This document shows, in pieces, positions 1-7,661 of a DNA stretch of 64,000 nucleotides (positions are counted from its first letter, which is position 1; every line of letters starts with the position of its first letter). This DNA is from JABDIP01 sp965227455 (GTDB lineage Bacteria; Pseudomonadota; Alphaproteobacteria; DSM-16000; Inquilinaceae): positions 2,976,001-3,040,000 of the forward strand of contig OZ245752.1 in NCBI GenBank assembly GCA_965227455.1, written 5' to 3'. The translations under genes were made by a program, and so were the position numbers. Under the pieces are notes generated by a model, which saw only the letters and a program-made list of their open reading frames with translations, was not told where the DNA came from and ran no database searches.

Positions 1-95
1 CGCTCTACCGTAACCCGTTCCAGAGCCCGCTGCAGCCGGACGAGTTGAAGCCGAGCGCCCGGACCAGACCGAACCCGATGGATGACAGGCGATGA
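1..95 (+). CDS. C-terminal end of an unidentified protein (partial)
   Basis: The third frame is open from the window edge to a TGA at 93-95 and encodes about 30 residues beginning LYRNPFQSPLQPDEL and ending PMDDRR. The stop overlaps the ATG of the CoA-binding protein gene (ATGA arrangement at 92-95), which suggests translational coupling and a shared operon. Too little remains to name the family. The tail is polar and proline-rich, typical of a disordered C terminus. Confidence 0.5.
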   Translation, partial: LYRNPFQSPLQPDELKPSARTRPNPMDDRR

Positions 96-541
96 ACCAC
101 GACGAAGACTATCCGGCGGAGTACCTGGCGGAGATCCTGAAGGAGGTGAAGACCATCGCCATGGTCGGCGCCAGCTCGGACCCGACCAAGTTCAGCTATG
201 GGGTGCTGCGCGTGCTGCACGAGACCGGCTATGACATGATCCCGGTCAACCCCAAGGAGGCCGGCACCGAGATCCGCGGCCTGGAATGCCAGGAGTCGCT
301 GGCGGCGATCGACCGGCCGGTCGACATGGTGCAGGTGTTCCGGACGTCGGAGGCCGCTTATGACGTCACCCGGGAAGCGATCGAGATCGGCGCCAAGGTG
401 GTCTGGATGCAGATCGGCGTGCGCAATGACGAGGCCGCGCGCATGGCCGAAGAGGCCGGCCTGAAGGTCGTCATGAACCGCTGTCCGAAGATCGAGCTGT
501 TCCGTCCCTTCTGGAAGCCGCGCCTCAATCAGACCCTGTGA
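92..541 (+). CDS. CoA-binding domain protein (YccU-like)
   Basis: A 149-residue protein of the small CoA_binding_2 family, a single Rossmann-like domain related to the nucleotide-binding domain of succinyl-CoA synthetase alpha. The binding-loop signature GASSDPTKFS lies at about residues 26-35 and the family motif VNPKEAG at about 52-58; a conserved MNRCPKIE stretch is near the C terminus. Length fits the family and there is no signal peptide or membrane segment, so it should be cytosolic. The biochemical role of the family is not well defined; ligand binding is inferred from the fold. The ATG overlaps the upstream stop, so the gene is probably translationally coupled to its predecessor. Confidence 0.85.
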   Translation: MNHDEDYPAEYLAEILKEVKTIAMVGASSDPTKFSYGVLRVLHETGYDMIPVNPKEAGTEIRGLECQESLAAIDRPVDMVQVFRTSEAAYDVTREAIEIGAKVVWMQIGVRNDEAARMAEEAGLKVVMNRCPKIELFRPFWKPRLNQTL

Positions 542-598
542 TCCAAGCGCAGCCAAAGACTCCGTGAGGCGCCTCCGCCCTTCGACCCGAACGATCTT

Positions 599-1228
599 TC
601 AATACGTCCTGCCGACCCTGGGCTTGTACCGCGGCAGCGTCCAGTTGAAGGCGATGCCGCCGGCCCGCACCAGAAAACCGACCGGAATGCTGATGAGGGC
701 GGCCCAGAGCACCGGAACCTCCAGGGCGGTCAGGCCGACATATGCGCAGGCCGAGGCCAGGGCGGCGGTGACGTAGACTTCCTGCTTCAGGAACAAAGGC
801 GTCTCGCCGCCGACGATGTCGCGGGCCAGGCCGCCGAAGGTCGCGGTCATCACCCCCATGATCAGTGCCGGCACCGCACCGAGCCCCTCGATCCGTGCGA
901 TATGGGCGCCGAGCACGCCATAGGCGGCGAGACCGACCGCGTCGCACCACAGCAGCACGATGTAGCGCCGCTGGATCTTCGGACCGAACAGGTAGACGGC
1001 CAGCGCAACGGCGAGGCAGACGATCAGATAGGTCTGATCGCCGATCCAGAAGACCGGCCGGCCGATGATCAGGTCCCGCAAGGTGCCGCCGCCGATCCCG
1101 GTAAGCGAAGCCAGCAATCCGAAGCCGATCAAATCGAGCTGCTGGCGGCTGGCGACCAGGCTGCCGGAGATCGCGAAGACCGCCACGCCGAGCAGATCGA
1201 GGATGTAGGGGAGCGTCAAAGTCATCAT
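599..1228 (-). CDS. TRIC/UPF0126 family membrane protein
   Basis: A 209-residue hydrophobic protein with about seven membrane segments arranged as two homologous halves. Each half carries the glycine-rich signature of the UPF0126 (YicG-like) family: TGIGGGTLRD at about 43-52 and FGGLARDIVGG at about 131-141. Characterised prokaryotic relatives are trimeric cation (K+) channels, so ion permeation is a family-based inference. The gene converges on the CoA-binding protein gene with about 57 bases between the stops, and it lies just downstream of the alpha/beta hydrolase gene on the same strand (28-base gap), so the two may be co-transcribed. Length is normal for the family. Confidence 0.88.
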   Translation of the reverse strand: MMTLTLPYILDLLGVAVFAISGSLVASRQQLDLIGFGLLASLTGIGGGTLRDLIIGRPVFWIGDQTYLIVCLAVALAVYLFGPKIQRRYIVLLWCDAVGLAAYGVLGAHIARIEGLGAVPALIMGVMTATFGGLARDIVGGETPLFLKQEVYVTAALASACAYVGLTALEVPVLWAALISIPVGFLVRAGGIAFNWTLPRYKPRVGRTY

Positions 1229-1256
1229 CCATCCCCGCGCGCCGTCGTAAGGAATG

Positions 1257-1958
1257 TCAAGAGTCGCCGGCCATCCAGCCGCGAAGCGCCGCCGTCGTCG
1301 CGGACGGGTTTTCCAGGGTCGTCAGATGCCCGGCCCCCGGCACGATGACGAGCTTGGCGCGCGGCAGAAGCGCCGCCATCTCGCGATGGCGCTCCACGGG
1401 ACAGAGCCGGTCGTGCTCGCCGCAAAGCACCATGGCCGGCAGCTCCACCGCCCGCAGCACGTCGCTCTGATCCGGCCGGGTGCGAAGCGCTTCGGACTGC
1501 CGCGCGAACACCTCCGGCCCCAGAGCCAGCGCCATGTCCAGCGCGCAGGTCAGGATGGCCTCGTCATCGCGGTTCTCGGGCGCCAGATAGAGCGGCTTCA
1601 TCTCCTCGATGAGCACCTGGCGCAGGGCGCCTTCGAACACCCGCTCGACCTGCGGGCCGCGCAAGGCCTGTCGGTCCGGCGTCTCGGCCCGGTGATTGGT
1701 GTCGAGCAGCGCCACTCGCTCCACCCTTTCGGGCGCCTGCCGCAGCATCTCCATCGCCACGATGCCGCCCATGGAAAGACCGGCAAGCGCGAAGCGTGGC
1801 GGCGCATCGGCCAGCACGAGCCGGGCCAGTTCCGGGATCGTGTCGGCGTTGGAGATAGTCGCGACCTGGATCGTGCGGCCGGCGGAGAGCGCTGCGATCT
1901 GCGGCGCGAACAGCCGCGCGTCGCACATCATGCCGGGTATGAGGACGAGCGGCGTCAC
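1257..1958 (-). CDS. alpha/beta-fold hydrolase
   Basis: A 233-residue serine hydrolase of the alpha/beta superfamily. The start chosen is the GTG at 1958, because the family-typical N terminus TPLVLIPGMMCD begins there; an ATG further upstream would add 38 residues read from the neighbouring decayed gene. The nucleophile elbow GLSMGG places Ser at residue 62, the acid is Asp183 in CGEHDRLCP and the base His211 in PGAGHLTTLENP, so the triad is complete. It resembles enol-lactone hydrolases and small esterases; the substrate cannot be told. The 5' end abuts a MetE-like pseudogene, so its original promoter may have been altered by that rearrangement. Confidence 0.82.
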   Translation of the reverse strand: MTPLVLIPGMMCDARLFAPQIAALSAGRTIQVATISNADTIPELARLVLADAPPRFALAGLSMGGIVAMEMLRQAPERVERVALLDTNHRAETPDRQALRGPQVERVFEGALRQVLIEEMKPLYLAPENRDDEAILTCALDMALALGPEVFARQSEALRTRPDQSDVLRAVELPAMVLCGEHDRLCPVERHREMAALLPRAKLVIVPGAGHLTTLENPSATTAALRGWMAGDS

Positions 1959-2007
1959 ACCCGCTGGCTGGCCAAGGCCGCGCTCTTTGCGTGCGCCGCC
2001 GGCTTGG

Positions 2008-2345
2008 CGTATCCCAACGCAAGCACATTGCCGCCCGGAATCCGGGATTTGCGGCTCCGGGGCATGCTCCACTCATGGCCGTGGCACGGGTTCGAAGGCT
2101 CGCACGGGATGTGCCGCGCCCGGATCTTCATAGGCGTCATGAACATCGTCTCCTTGGCCATGTCGCAGACATGCGGTGCATCTTGGTACCCCATTCAGTT
2201 TTGGACATGGTTCTGCGCGGAGTCGATGTCCCAATGCGTCCGGTTCAGCGATGCGATAGGGCACCCCGGCGATCTTGACGGAACCGGTTACGGAAAAGTT
2301 CGCCAACGGCATATGGCGCGACGGGGCCGGGTCCGGGCAAGGCGA
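2008..2345 (-). pseudogene. decayed fragment of a MetE-like (methionine synthase II family) gene
   Basis: Two minus-strand frames in this stretch align end to end with the middle of the intact MetE-like protein encoded at 6519-7646. The upstream part reads CPDPAPSRHMP against CPDLALSRHML. After a frame change the rest reads APHVCDMAKETMFMTPMKIR against GPHVCDIAMDTVFATLMKAR, then CHGHEWS against RHGHEWT. Base-level similarity to 6781-7070 is also visible. There is no start, no C-terminal Cys motif and at least one frameshift, so this is a relic of a second copy. It sits between the alpha/beta hydrolase and the catalase-like gene. Confidence 0.75.
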
Positions 2346-2397
2346 ATTCGGCACAACCCCGAACGGCCGGTCCGGTTCCGAATGCGCGGCAGGCGAT

Positions 2398-3654
2398 CTA
2401 GTCGTCGTCTCGGGAGGCTCGTCTTGGTCTGCGTCCTGACGCAGTACCTGTCCTCGCAAGCCGTCTTGCTCTGCGCCGATGCACGCCGGAATCCTTGTAG
2501 ACCGGTTTCCGCAACCGATTGATGCCGCCCAGGGGCTCGTGTGCCGCCAGGGCGTGCCAGGGCGTAAACCGCCGGAGCTTGCAGGAATCCACCAGCCGCC
2601 GGGTCCTGCGGAGCGGCTGGACAACGAGCTGAGCGACCTCCACCAAGGGAAACTCTGCCTCGTCCCACCCGATCGCCGCATTCTCGATCATCTCAGCCTC
2701 CCGGCCGGCCAGTTGAGAGGCCTTGGCTATCTGGACCCCGAAGCTCAGGCGGATTTCTTCACCCTGGATCAGCGTCTGTCTCAGTGCATGCGCCAGATAG
2801 TCGCCGTCCAGCGACGCGATCTCCTGCTCGCTGAAATCCGGTTGCGGTGCTTCGCCATTGACCGGGGTAACGGCGAATTTCATCACACGGTCCGGCCCAA
2901 ACCGGAACGGCGCCGCGCTGAAGTATTTGACCTCCAGGGGATTCCTGACGGTCTTCTTTTGGATCTTCTCAACGACCTTGAGGGATTGCGCCGTGCCGGC
3001 CAGGTCCGCGGGGGTGAAGCCCTCGAAAACGCCGCTCATCTCGAAGGCCTGACGCAATTTCGCGATTTCCGCCGGTTCGCCTGGTGCCGGCGGCTTCAAC
3101 GTCCCGGTTGGATCGAGCAGCCCCATCTGCAACAGTTGCAGGGGCAGGAAGTACAAATCGGGCTTGGCGCCGAATTCATCGGTCATCAGCGCCCGCGACA
3201 ATCGCAGGTAGTCCCGAACGTTGCCGAAGGCGAATTCGGCCGTATTGACCATCAGGAAATCCTGGTTGCGGGCGCGACCATCCCGGAACAGGACCGGCCC
3301 CTGAACATCGAGCACCTTGATGGCCATGCCTCGGCTGCCGTTCTTGCCTTCATGCAGGTCCGGCAGGATAAGGACCGCCGCATTCGAATAGCGAATTTTC
3401 GCCCTGTGGCGTTTTCCGGGATGCGCGAACAACCCAACCCGGAATTCACGGTCGATGTCCTCATTGACGATGAACTCCGCATTCACGCAGCCATGGGATT
3501 TCGGATGAACGCCTCTCAGAACCTCGCCGTCCTGAATCGGTCTTCGCTTGTCCTGCAACTTGGTCGTGATCGCCGCGACTTCCGCGATCCACGCGGCCTC
3601 ATGGTCTGGAATGACTTCAACGTCAATGGCTGTCCGGTTTCTCAATTCTCTCAT
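2398..3654 (-). CDS. catalase-fold heme protein (catalase-like)
   Basis: A 418-residue protein of the wider heme-catalase superfamily, in the divergent group that also holds allene oxide synthases and SrpA/y4iL-like proteins. RGVHPKSHG at about 47-55 aligns with the distal RVVHAK block of catalases, making His50 the probable distal histidine; DFLMVNTAEF (Asn137) fits the distal asparagine region. YFSAAPFRFG (245-254) and the conserved C-terminal block FTPWHALAAHEPLGG (364-378) follow. The classical proximal Tyr motif RxFxYxDT is not evident, so the heme ligand needs modelling. About 30 Arg-rich residues trail the family core, ending next to a pseudogene. Neighbouring cyclooxygenase-like and hydrolase genes suggest handling of fatty-acid hydroperoxides (inference). 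Confidence 0.75.
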   Translation of the reverse strand: MRELRNRTAIDVEVIPDHEAAWIAEVAAITTKLQDKRRPIQDGEVLRGVHPKSHGCVNAEFIVNEDIDREFRVGLFAHPGKRHRAKIRYSNAAVLILPDLHEGKNGSRGMAIKVLDVQGPVLFRDGRARNQDFLMVNTAEFAFGNVRDYLRLSRALMTDEFGAKPDLYFLPLQLLQMGLLDPTGTLKPPAPGEPAEIAKLRQAFEMSGVFEGFTPADLAGTAQSLKVVEKIQKKTVRNPLEVKYFSAAPFRFGPDRVMKFAVTPVNGEAPQPDFSEQEIASLDGDYLAHALRQTLIQGEEIRLSFGVQIAKASQLAGREAEMIENAAIGWDEAEFPLVEVAQLVVQPLRRTRRLVDSCKLRRFTPWHALAAHEPLGGINRLRKPVYKDSGVHRRRARRLARTGTASGRRPRRASRDDD

Positions 3655-3728
3655 GGTCCTGGCTCCAGGAAACGCAAGCCTGCTGGGCGGCCGGGGTTGC
3701 GCAAACGGCGAAGAGGAACGCTACGGCG

Positions 3729-4553
3729 TCACAAAGTCTCAAACTGAGCCGGCAACGCGCCTCCGAGAACCGCCGAGAGATATGCGTAGACGGGCGCCGA
3801 TCGTTTGTAGGCGCCGTGCTTGCGGATGTGATGCTTGCAGTTCACCACGAACAGGTTCGGCGTCGCCGGATTGCCCGGCCCGGAATGTGCGATGATGTCA
3901 TGCGGATCCTCCGGGCCGCTGAGGCCAAGCGCGTTGTCGAATTCCGCGAACCGGAATGCGATTTGCAGCACCGGGTCGTGCCTCGAATGGAATACGAACA
4001 CGTTCTCGCTGCGACTGGTGCTGAGATAGAACTCTTCGTTGACCTCGATGGACTCGTTGTCGACCGCCGCCGCCATGGTGAAGACGTTGCGGGCGACCTT
4101 GGCCGGTCTCGTCTTCAGCGCCTTGAGGATCACCCGGGCGCCCATGCTGTGGCCCATCACGTCGACGACGGCATTCTTGTCCGACATTTTCTGCAGCCAG
4201 ATGCCAAATCGGCGTGCAAGCGCGTTTGCCCGCTTCTTCGCGGCAAAATAGTCGAAAGCGCCATCGCCGCCCGGCCAGATATAGCCGATGACGTGGTCGT
4301 AGGCGGCAGCGCCCGTCACCGATGCGACAATCCGGTCCTCCAAGATCGCATATGCGTTGTGGACATCTTCAGGCTCGTTGTTGTACCCGTGGACCAGCAC
4401 GAGGACTTTCTTGCCTGCAATACTCTTGAAGAAAGCATTTTCGGTCACAGCCGATGAAGGCTGATCTCCGACCAGATCGACGTCTCTTATCTTATCACTA
4501 ACGGCGAGCTCGGTATCGCTCCAGAAATCCTTGCGGGCACTTATGAGAATCAT
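3729..4553 (-). CDS. alpha/beta hydrolase (DUF900-like esterase/lipase)
   Basis: A 274-residue hydrolase resembling the DUF900 group of alpha/beta hydrolases. The ATG at 4553 is preferred over an upstream TTG because a GGAG ribosome-binding site lies about six bases before it. The oxyanion-region motif LVHGYNN is at about 53-59, the nucleophile elbow GHSMGAR gives Ser136, and Asp193 (SRHDP) and His246 (HHIRKHG) complete the likely triad. No signal peptide is seen. It is 74 bases upstream of the catalase-like gene on the same strand and divergent from the cyclooxygenase-like gene. An acyl-releasing esterase or lipase role in that context is inference. Confidence 0.78.
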   Translation of the reverse strand: MILISARKDFWSDTELAVSDKIRDVDLVGDQPSSAVTENAFFKSIAGKKVLVLVHGYNNEPEDVHNAYAILEDRIVASVTGAAAYDHVIGYIWPGGDGAFDYFAAKKRANALARRFGIWLQKMSDKNAVVDVMGHSMGARVILKALKTRPAKVARNVFTMAAAVDNESIEVNEEFYLSTSRSENVFVFHSRHDPVLQIAFRFAEFDNALGLSGPEDPHDIIAHSGPGNPATPNLFVVNCKHHIRKHGAYKRSAPVYAYLSAVLGGALPAQFETL

Positions 4554-4869
4554 CGAGTTCTCCAATAATGTTTATTTGTAATTGCAATAGATACGGCCCT
4601 AATATTGGCCGGCACATTCATCCAAAAATCCTTTTAACCAAGACCACCATAGCGCGCGCCGCATTACAACGACCGATTGAATAGAACGCCTATTTTGCCG
4701 CCTCGATTCGTCGGGGCGCCGTTTCCAGACCGGATGATTTTTCAACTGGCGGGCCTGCCCGGAAAGCTGCAAGGCGAAGAACGAAATGCCGTCCACGGGC
4801 AAACCTCGTGGGCTGGTTCACGTTCCCAAACCGGAATTGAGCGCCGCCCATGGGAGCGAGGAAACCGCC
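4554..4869. promoter_or_regulatory. divergent intergenic region, hydrolase / cyclooxygenase-like genes
   Basis: This stretch of about 316 bases separates two divergent genes and must hold both promoters. The part from about 4560 to 4690 is clearly AT-richer than its surroundings, including AATAATGTTTATTTGTAATT near 4563, as expected of promoter DNA. GGCCCTAATATTGGCC near 4594 has GGCC at both ends and an AT-rich centre. The last about 85 bases are open in frame with the peroxidase from an ATG at 4786 but lack family similarity. I see no convincing -35/-10 pair and no terminator. Confidence 0.4.
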
Positions 4870-6465
4870 ATGAGCTTCATCAAGACCGTGATCAACCTCG
4901 TGAGGAAGATTCCCTTCACCGGCGGGCTGGTGAATTGGGCCGCGACAAATTATGCCTGCACTCGGACGCCCCCTCGCCCCCGTGCCTTCAGCCTGTGGTC
5001 GCATGTTGATAAGCCGCCGCAGCTGGACCGGCAGGGGCCGCCCGGCGAGTATACGACCTGGCCGATGCTGACGGACCGTCAGTATTCGGCGCGTCATTTG
5101 CCGCCGGCACATGAGAGCTACGTAGAGGACCTGCCGCAGGATGCGCCCTACAGGGATGATACGGACCCCCCGTCCCTCGGCGATGTGACATCCCTGTTCG
5201 CCCGCCAGGGCGACATGAAGGGGGGCCGGTCATCCGCCCTCTTCATGTTCTTTGCGCAGTGGTTCACGGACAGCGTGCTGCGCATCGATCCGAAGGACCG
5301 TCGAAAGAACACCTCGAACCACAACATCGATCTCTGCCAGATCTATGGGCTGGAGGAGACGACCGCTAAGCGGCTTCGGTCGAAGGACGAGGGCGGAAAA
5401 CTCGCATGCCGGACGATCGACGGCGAAGAATATCCCGATACCCTGGGGGAGATCGGCGCCGACGGCAAATGGCGCGTCAAGAAGGAGTATGAGGCTCTTC
5501 CCCATGCGAAGAAGGAGATCAGGGAAACGGTCTTTCAAGACTGGCCCGAGGATCGCTGGCAGGAGATCTACGCGACCGGGCTTGAACGGGGCAACTCATC
5601 GGTCGGGTATGTTGCGATCAGTACCCTGTTCCTGCGCGAGCACAACCGGCTCTGCGAGGGGCTATCCAACCTGTACAAAGACTGGGATGACGAGCGGCTT
5701 TTCCAGACCGCGCGCATGATCAACACCGTCATCCTGATGAAGCTGGTCGTGCAGGACTACATCAACCACATCGCCGGGACCGACCTGTTCATCTTCAAAC
5801 CCGGTTTCGGGGAACGCCGGAGTTGGTATCGAACGCCGTGGATCGCGCTGGAGTTCGACCTCCTCTATCGCTGGCACGGCCTGGTTCCCGACACCATCAA
5901 GATCGGCGACAATTCCTATGGCGATACCGAATTCCGGCATAACAACGCACTGCTCGAAAGGGTCGGGCTGGCGGCAATCGTCGATGCCGCCTCGCGCCAA
6001 CGGGCCGGAAAGATCTCTCTCCAGAACGTGCCGGATTTCCTGCTTGGGGCGGAATACCAGACCATCAAGATGGGCCGCGATTTCCGCCTGCAGCCCTACA
6101 ACGCGTACCGCGAGAAGTTCAAGCTCGATGCCTTGACGTCGTTCGACCAGCTAACGGACGATCCCAAGCTGCGAGACAGGCTGAAATCCTTTTACGACGG
6201 GATCGACAATGTCGAATTTGTCGTCGGCCTGTTCGCCCAGAAGCACGCGGAGGACCGGCTCTACGGCGACCTGATGTACCGCATGGTCGCCTACGACGCC
6301 TTCACCCAGATCTATACCAATCCGCTGCTGTCCCGGAACGTCTACAAACCCGAGACCTTCACCGAATACGGCTTCCACTGGATAGACAAGACGAACACGG
6401 TACAGGATCTGGTGAACAGGAATGTGAAGGGGACGGCCCGGGCGGAGTTTGGGTTTCGGGGCTGA
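4870..6465 (+). CDS. cyclooxygenase-like animal heme peroxidase
   Basis: A 531-residue protein of the animal heme peroxidase/cyclooxygenase superfamily. The ATG at 4870 follows a GAGGAA ribosome-binding site; an ATG at 4786 would add 28 residues without family similarity. Landmarks in order: FAQWFTD at 128-134 (distal heme side), LFLREHNRLC at 253-262, the long helix NTVILMKLVVQDYINHIAG, and LLYRWHGLVPD at 331-341. In the last motif Tyr333 aligns with the catalytic Tyr385 and His336 with the proximal heme ligand His388 of mammalian prostaglandin synthase. The residue at the cyclooxygenase His207 position is Asp134. There is no signal peptide or EGF domain. Fatty-acid dioxygenase or peroxygenase activity is inferred from the retained Tyr and His. 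Confidence 0.85.
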   Translation: MSFIKTVINLVRKIPFTGGLVNWAATNYACTRTPPRPRAFSLWSHVDKPPQLDRQGPPGEYTTWPMLTDRQYSARHLPPAHESYVEDLPQDAPYRDDTDPPSLGDVTSLFARQGDMKGGRSSALFMFFAQWFTDSVLRIDPKDRRKNTSNHNIDLCQIYGLEETTAKRLRSKDEGGKLACRTIDGEEYPDTLGEIGADGKWRVKKEYEALPHAKKEIRETVFQDWPEDRWQEIYATGLERGNSSVGYVAISTLFLREHNRLCEGLSNLYKDWDDERLFQTARMINTVILMKLVVQDYINHIAGTDLFIFKPGFGERRSWYRTPWIALEFDLLYRWHGLVPDTIKIGDNSYGDTEFRHNNALLERVGLAAIVDAASRQRAGKISLQNVPDFLLGAEYQTIKMGRDFRLQPYNAYREKFKLDALTSFDQLTDDPKLRDRLKSFYDGIDNVEFVVGLFAQKHAEDRLYGDLMYRMVAYDAFTQIYTNPLLSRNVYKPETFTEYGFHWIDKTNTVQDLVNRNVKGTARAEFGFRG

Positions 6466-6518
6466 GGCCCTCGGTACAGCCGTCAACCTGGCCGCAGCGA
6501 GGCGGAGCGCTCCAAGCC

Positions 6519-7646
6519 TTACCGGCCGGCCAGCGCCGCGCCTTCGGCCAGGGCCGCCAGCTTCGCGTAAGCGATTTCCGGATCGACGGCGCCGAAGCCG
6601 GCGAAGGTGCCGAAGCCGCAATCGGACCCTGCGATCACCCGGTCGGCCCCGACGATGTCGACGAAGCGTTCGATGCGCTGGGCGATCAGCTCCGGGTGCT
6701 CGACGAAGTTCGTGGTGGTGTCGACCACGCCGGGCACCAGCACCTTGTCGTCGGGGATCTCCGACCGACGGTCGCGGAACACGGTCCATTCGTGGCCGTG
6801 GCGCGGGTTCGACGTCTCGAACAGGATGTAGCGGGCCCGGGCCTTCATCAGCGTTGCGAACACCGTGTCCATGGCGATGTCGCAGACATGCGGGCCCTCG
6901 TAATTGCCCCAGCAGATATGCACCCGGACATGGGCCAGATCGATGTCGCTCAGCGCGTGGTTCAGCACCGCAATGTGGCTTTCGGCGATCTTCACGAATT
7001 CCGCGTCGGACAGGTCCGAGAACAGCATGTGGCGCGACAGGGCGAGGTCCGGGCAGTCGAGCTGCAGATCGAGGCCGGCCGCGACGATGGCCTCGTACTC
7101 GCCCTTCATGGCTTCACCTAGCGCTTCCAGATAGGCCTCCCGGCTCGGATAGTGTTGATTGGGCAGAAACAGCGAGATGACGCCCGGCGATGCGGCATTC
7201 ATGAAGCCGCGCTGTGCGCCGTGCGCCGCCATGCCGGCCTTCAGGTTGGCGATGTCGGCCTTGAGATCGGTGTCGTCTTTGGTCGCCACCGGTCCGGTGC
7301 AGCAGGGTCGGGCGTATTGCGGGGTGCCGCCCTCCTTGGCCAGCCGCTCCAGGAAAGTCGGGAACTGCTTCAGGTCGGCCGGCGGGTTGCGCGGACTGTC
7401 GCCGGAGAAGCCGGTATAGCGGTCCTTCACATAGGTGGCGTAGGAGATCTTCGAGGTCTCGCCGTCGGAGACGATGTCGATGCCGGCGGCGACCTGGCGG
7501 CGCACCGTCTCTGCGCATTCCTCGGCCATGCAGGCATCGAAGGCCGCCCGGTCGACCGCCTCGCCCCGCTCCCGCGCGAAGATGAAATCGACCGTGCGCT
7601 GGCTGCGCGGCAGCGATCCGACATGGGTGGTGAGGATCTTTGTCAT
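6519..7646 (-). CDS. cobalamin-independent methionine synthase II family protein (MetE C-terminal-like)
   Basis: A 375-residue TIM-barrel protein matching the catalytic half of MetE. The N-terminal signature THVGSLPR is at 7-14. The expected zinc ligands are visible: His243 and Cys245 in VHICWGNYEG, Glu277 in FETSN, and Cys343 in SDCGFGTF. It lacks the N-terminal half of MetE, so folate-dependent methionine synthesis is unlikely; such stand-alone proteins are thought to use other methyl or alkyl donors and thiols. It is the last gene of the long minus-strand operon, 15 bases after an ABC ATPase gene, so its substrate may arrive through that importer. A decayed paralogue lies at 2008-2345. Confidence 0.85.
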   Translation of the reverse strand: MTKILTTHVGSLPRSQRTVDFIFARERGEAVDRAAFDACMAEECAETVRRQVAAGIDIVSDGETSKISYATYVKDRYTGFSGDSPRNPPADLKQFPTFLERLAKEGGTPQYARPCCTGPVATKDDTDLKADIANLKAGMAAHGAQRGFMNAASPGVISLFLPNQHYPSREAYLEALGEAMKGEYEAIVAAGLDLQLDCPDLALSRHMLFSDLSDAEFVKIAESHIAVLNHALSDIDLAHVRVHICWGNYEGPHVCDIAMDTVFATLMKARARYILFETSNPRHGHEWTVFRDRRSEIPDDKVLVPGVVDTTTNFVEHPELIAQRIERFVDIVGADRVIAGSDCGFGTFAGFGAVDPEIAYAKLAALAEGAALAGR

Positions 7647-7661
7647 TGCATGGTCCCGGGG

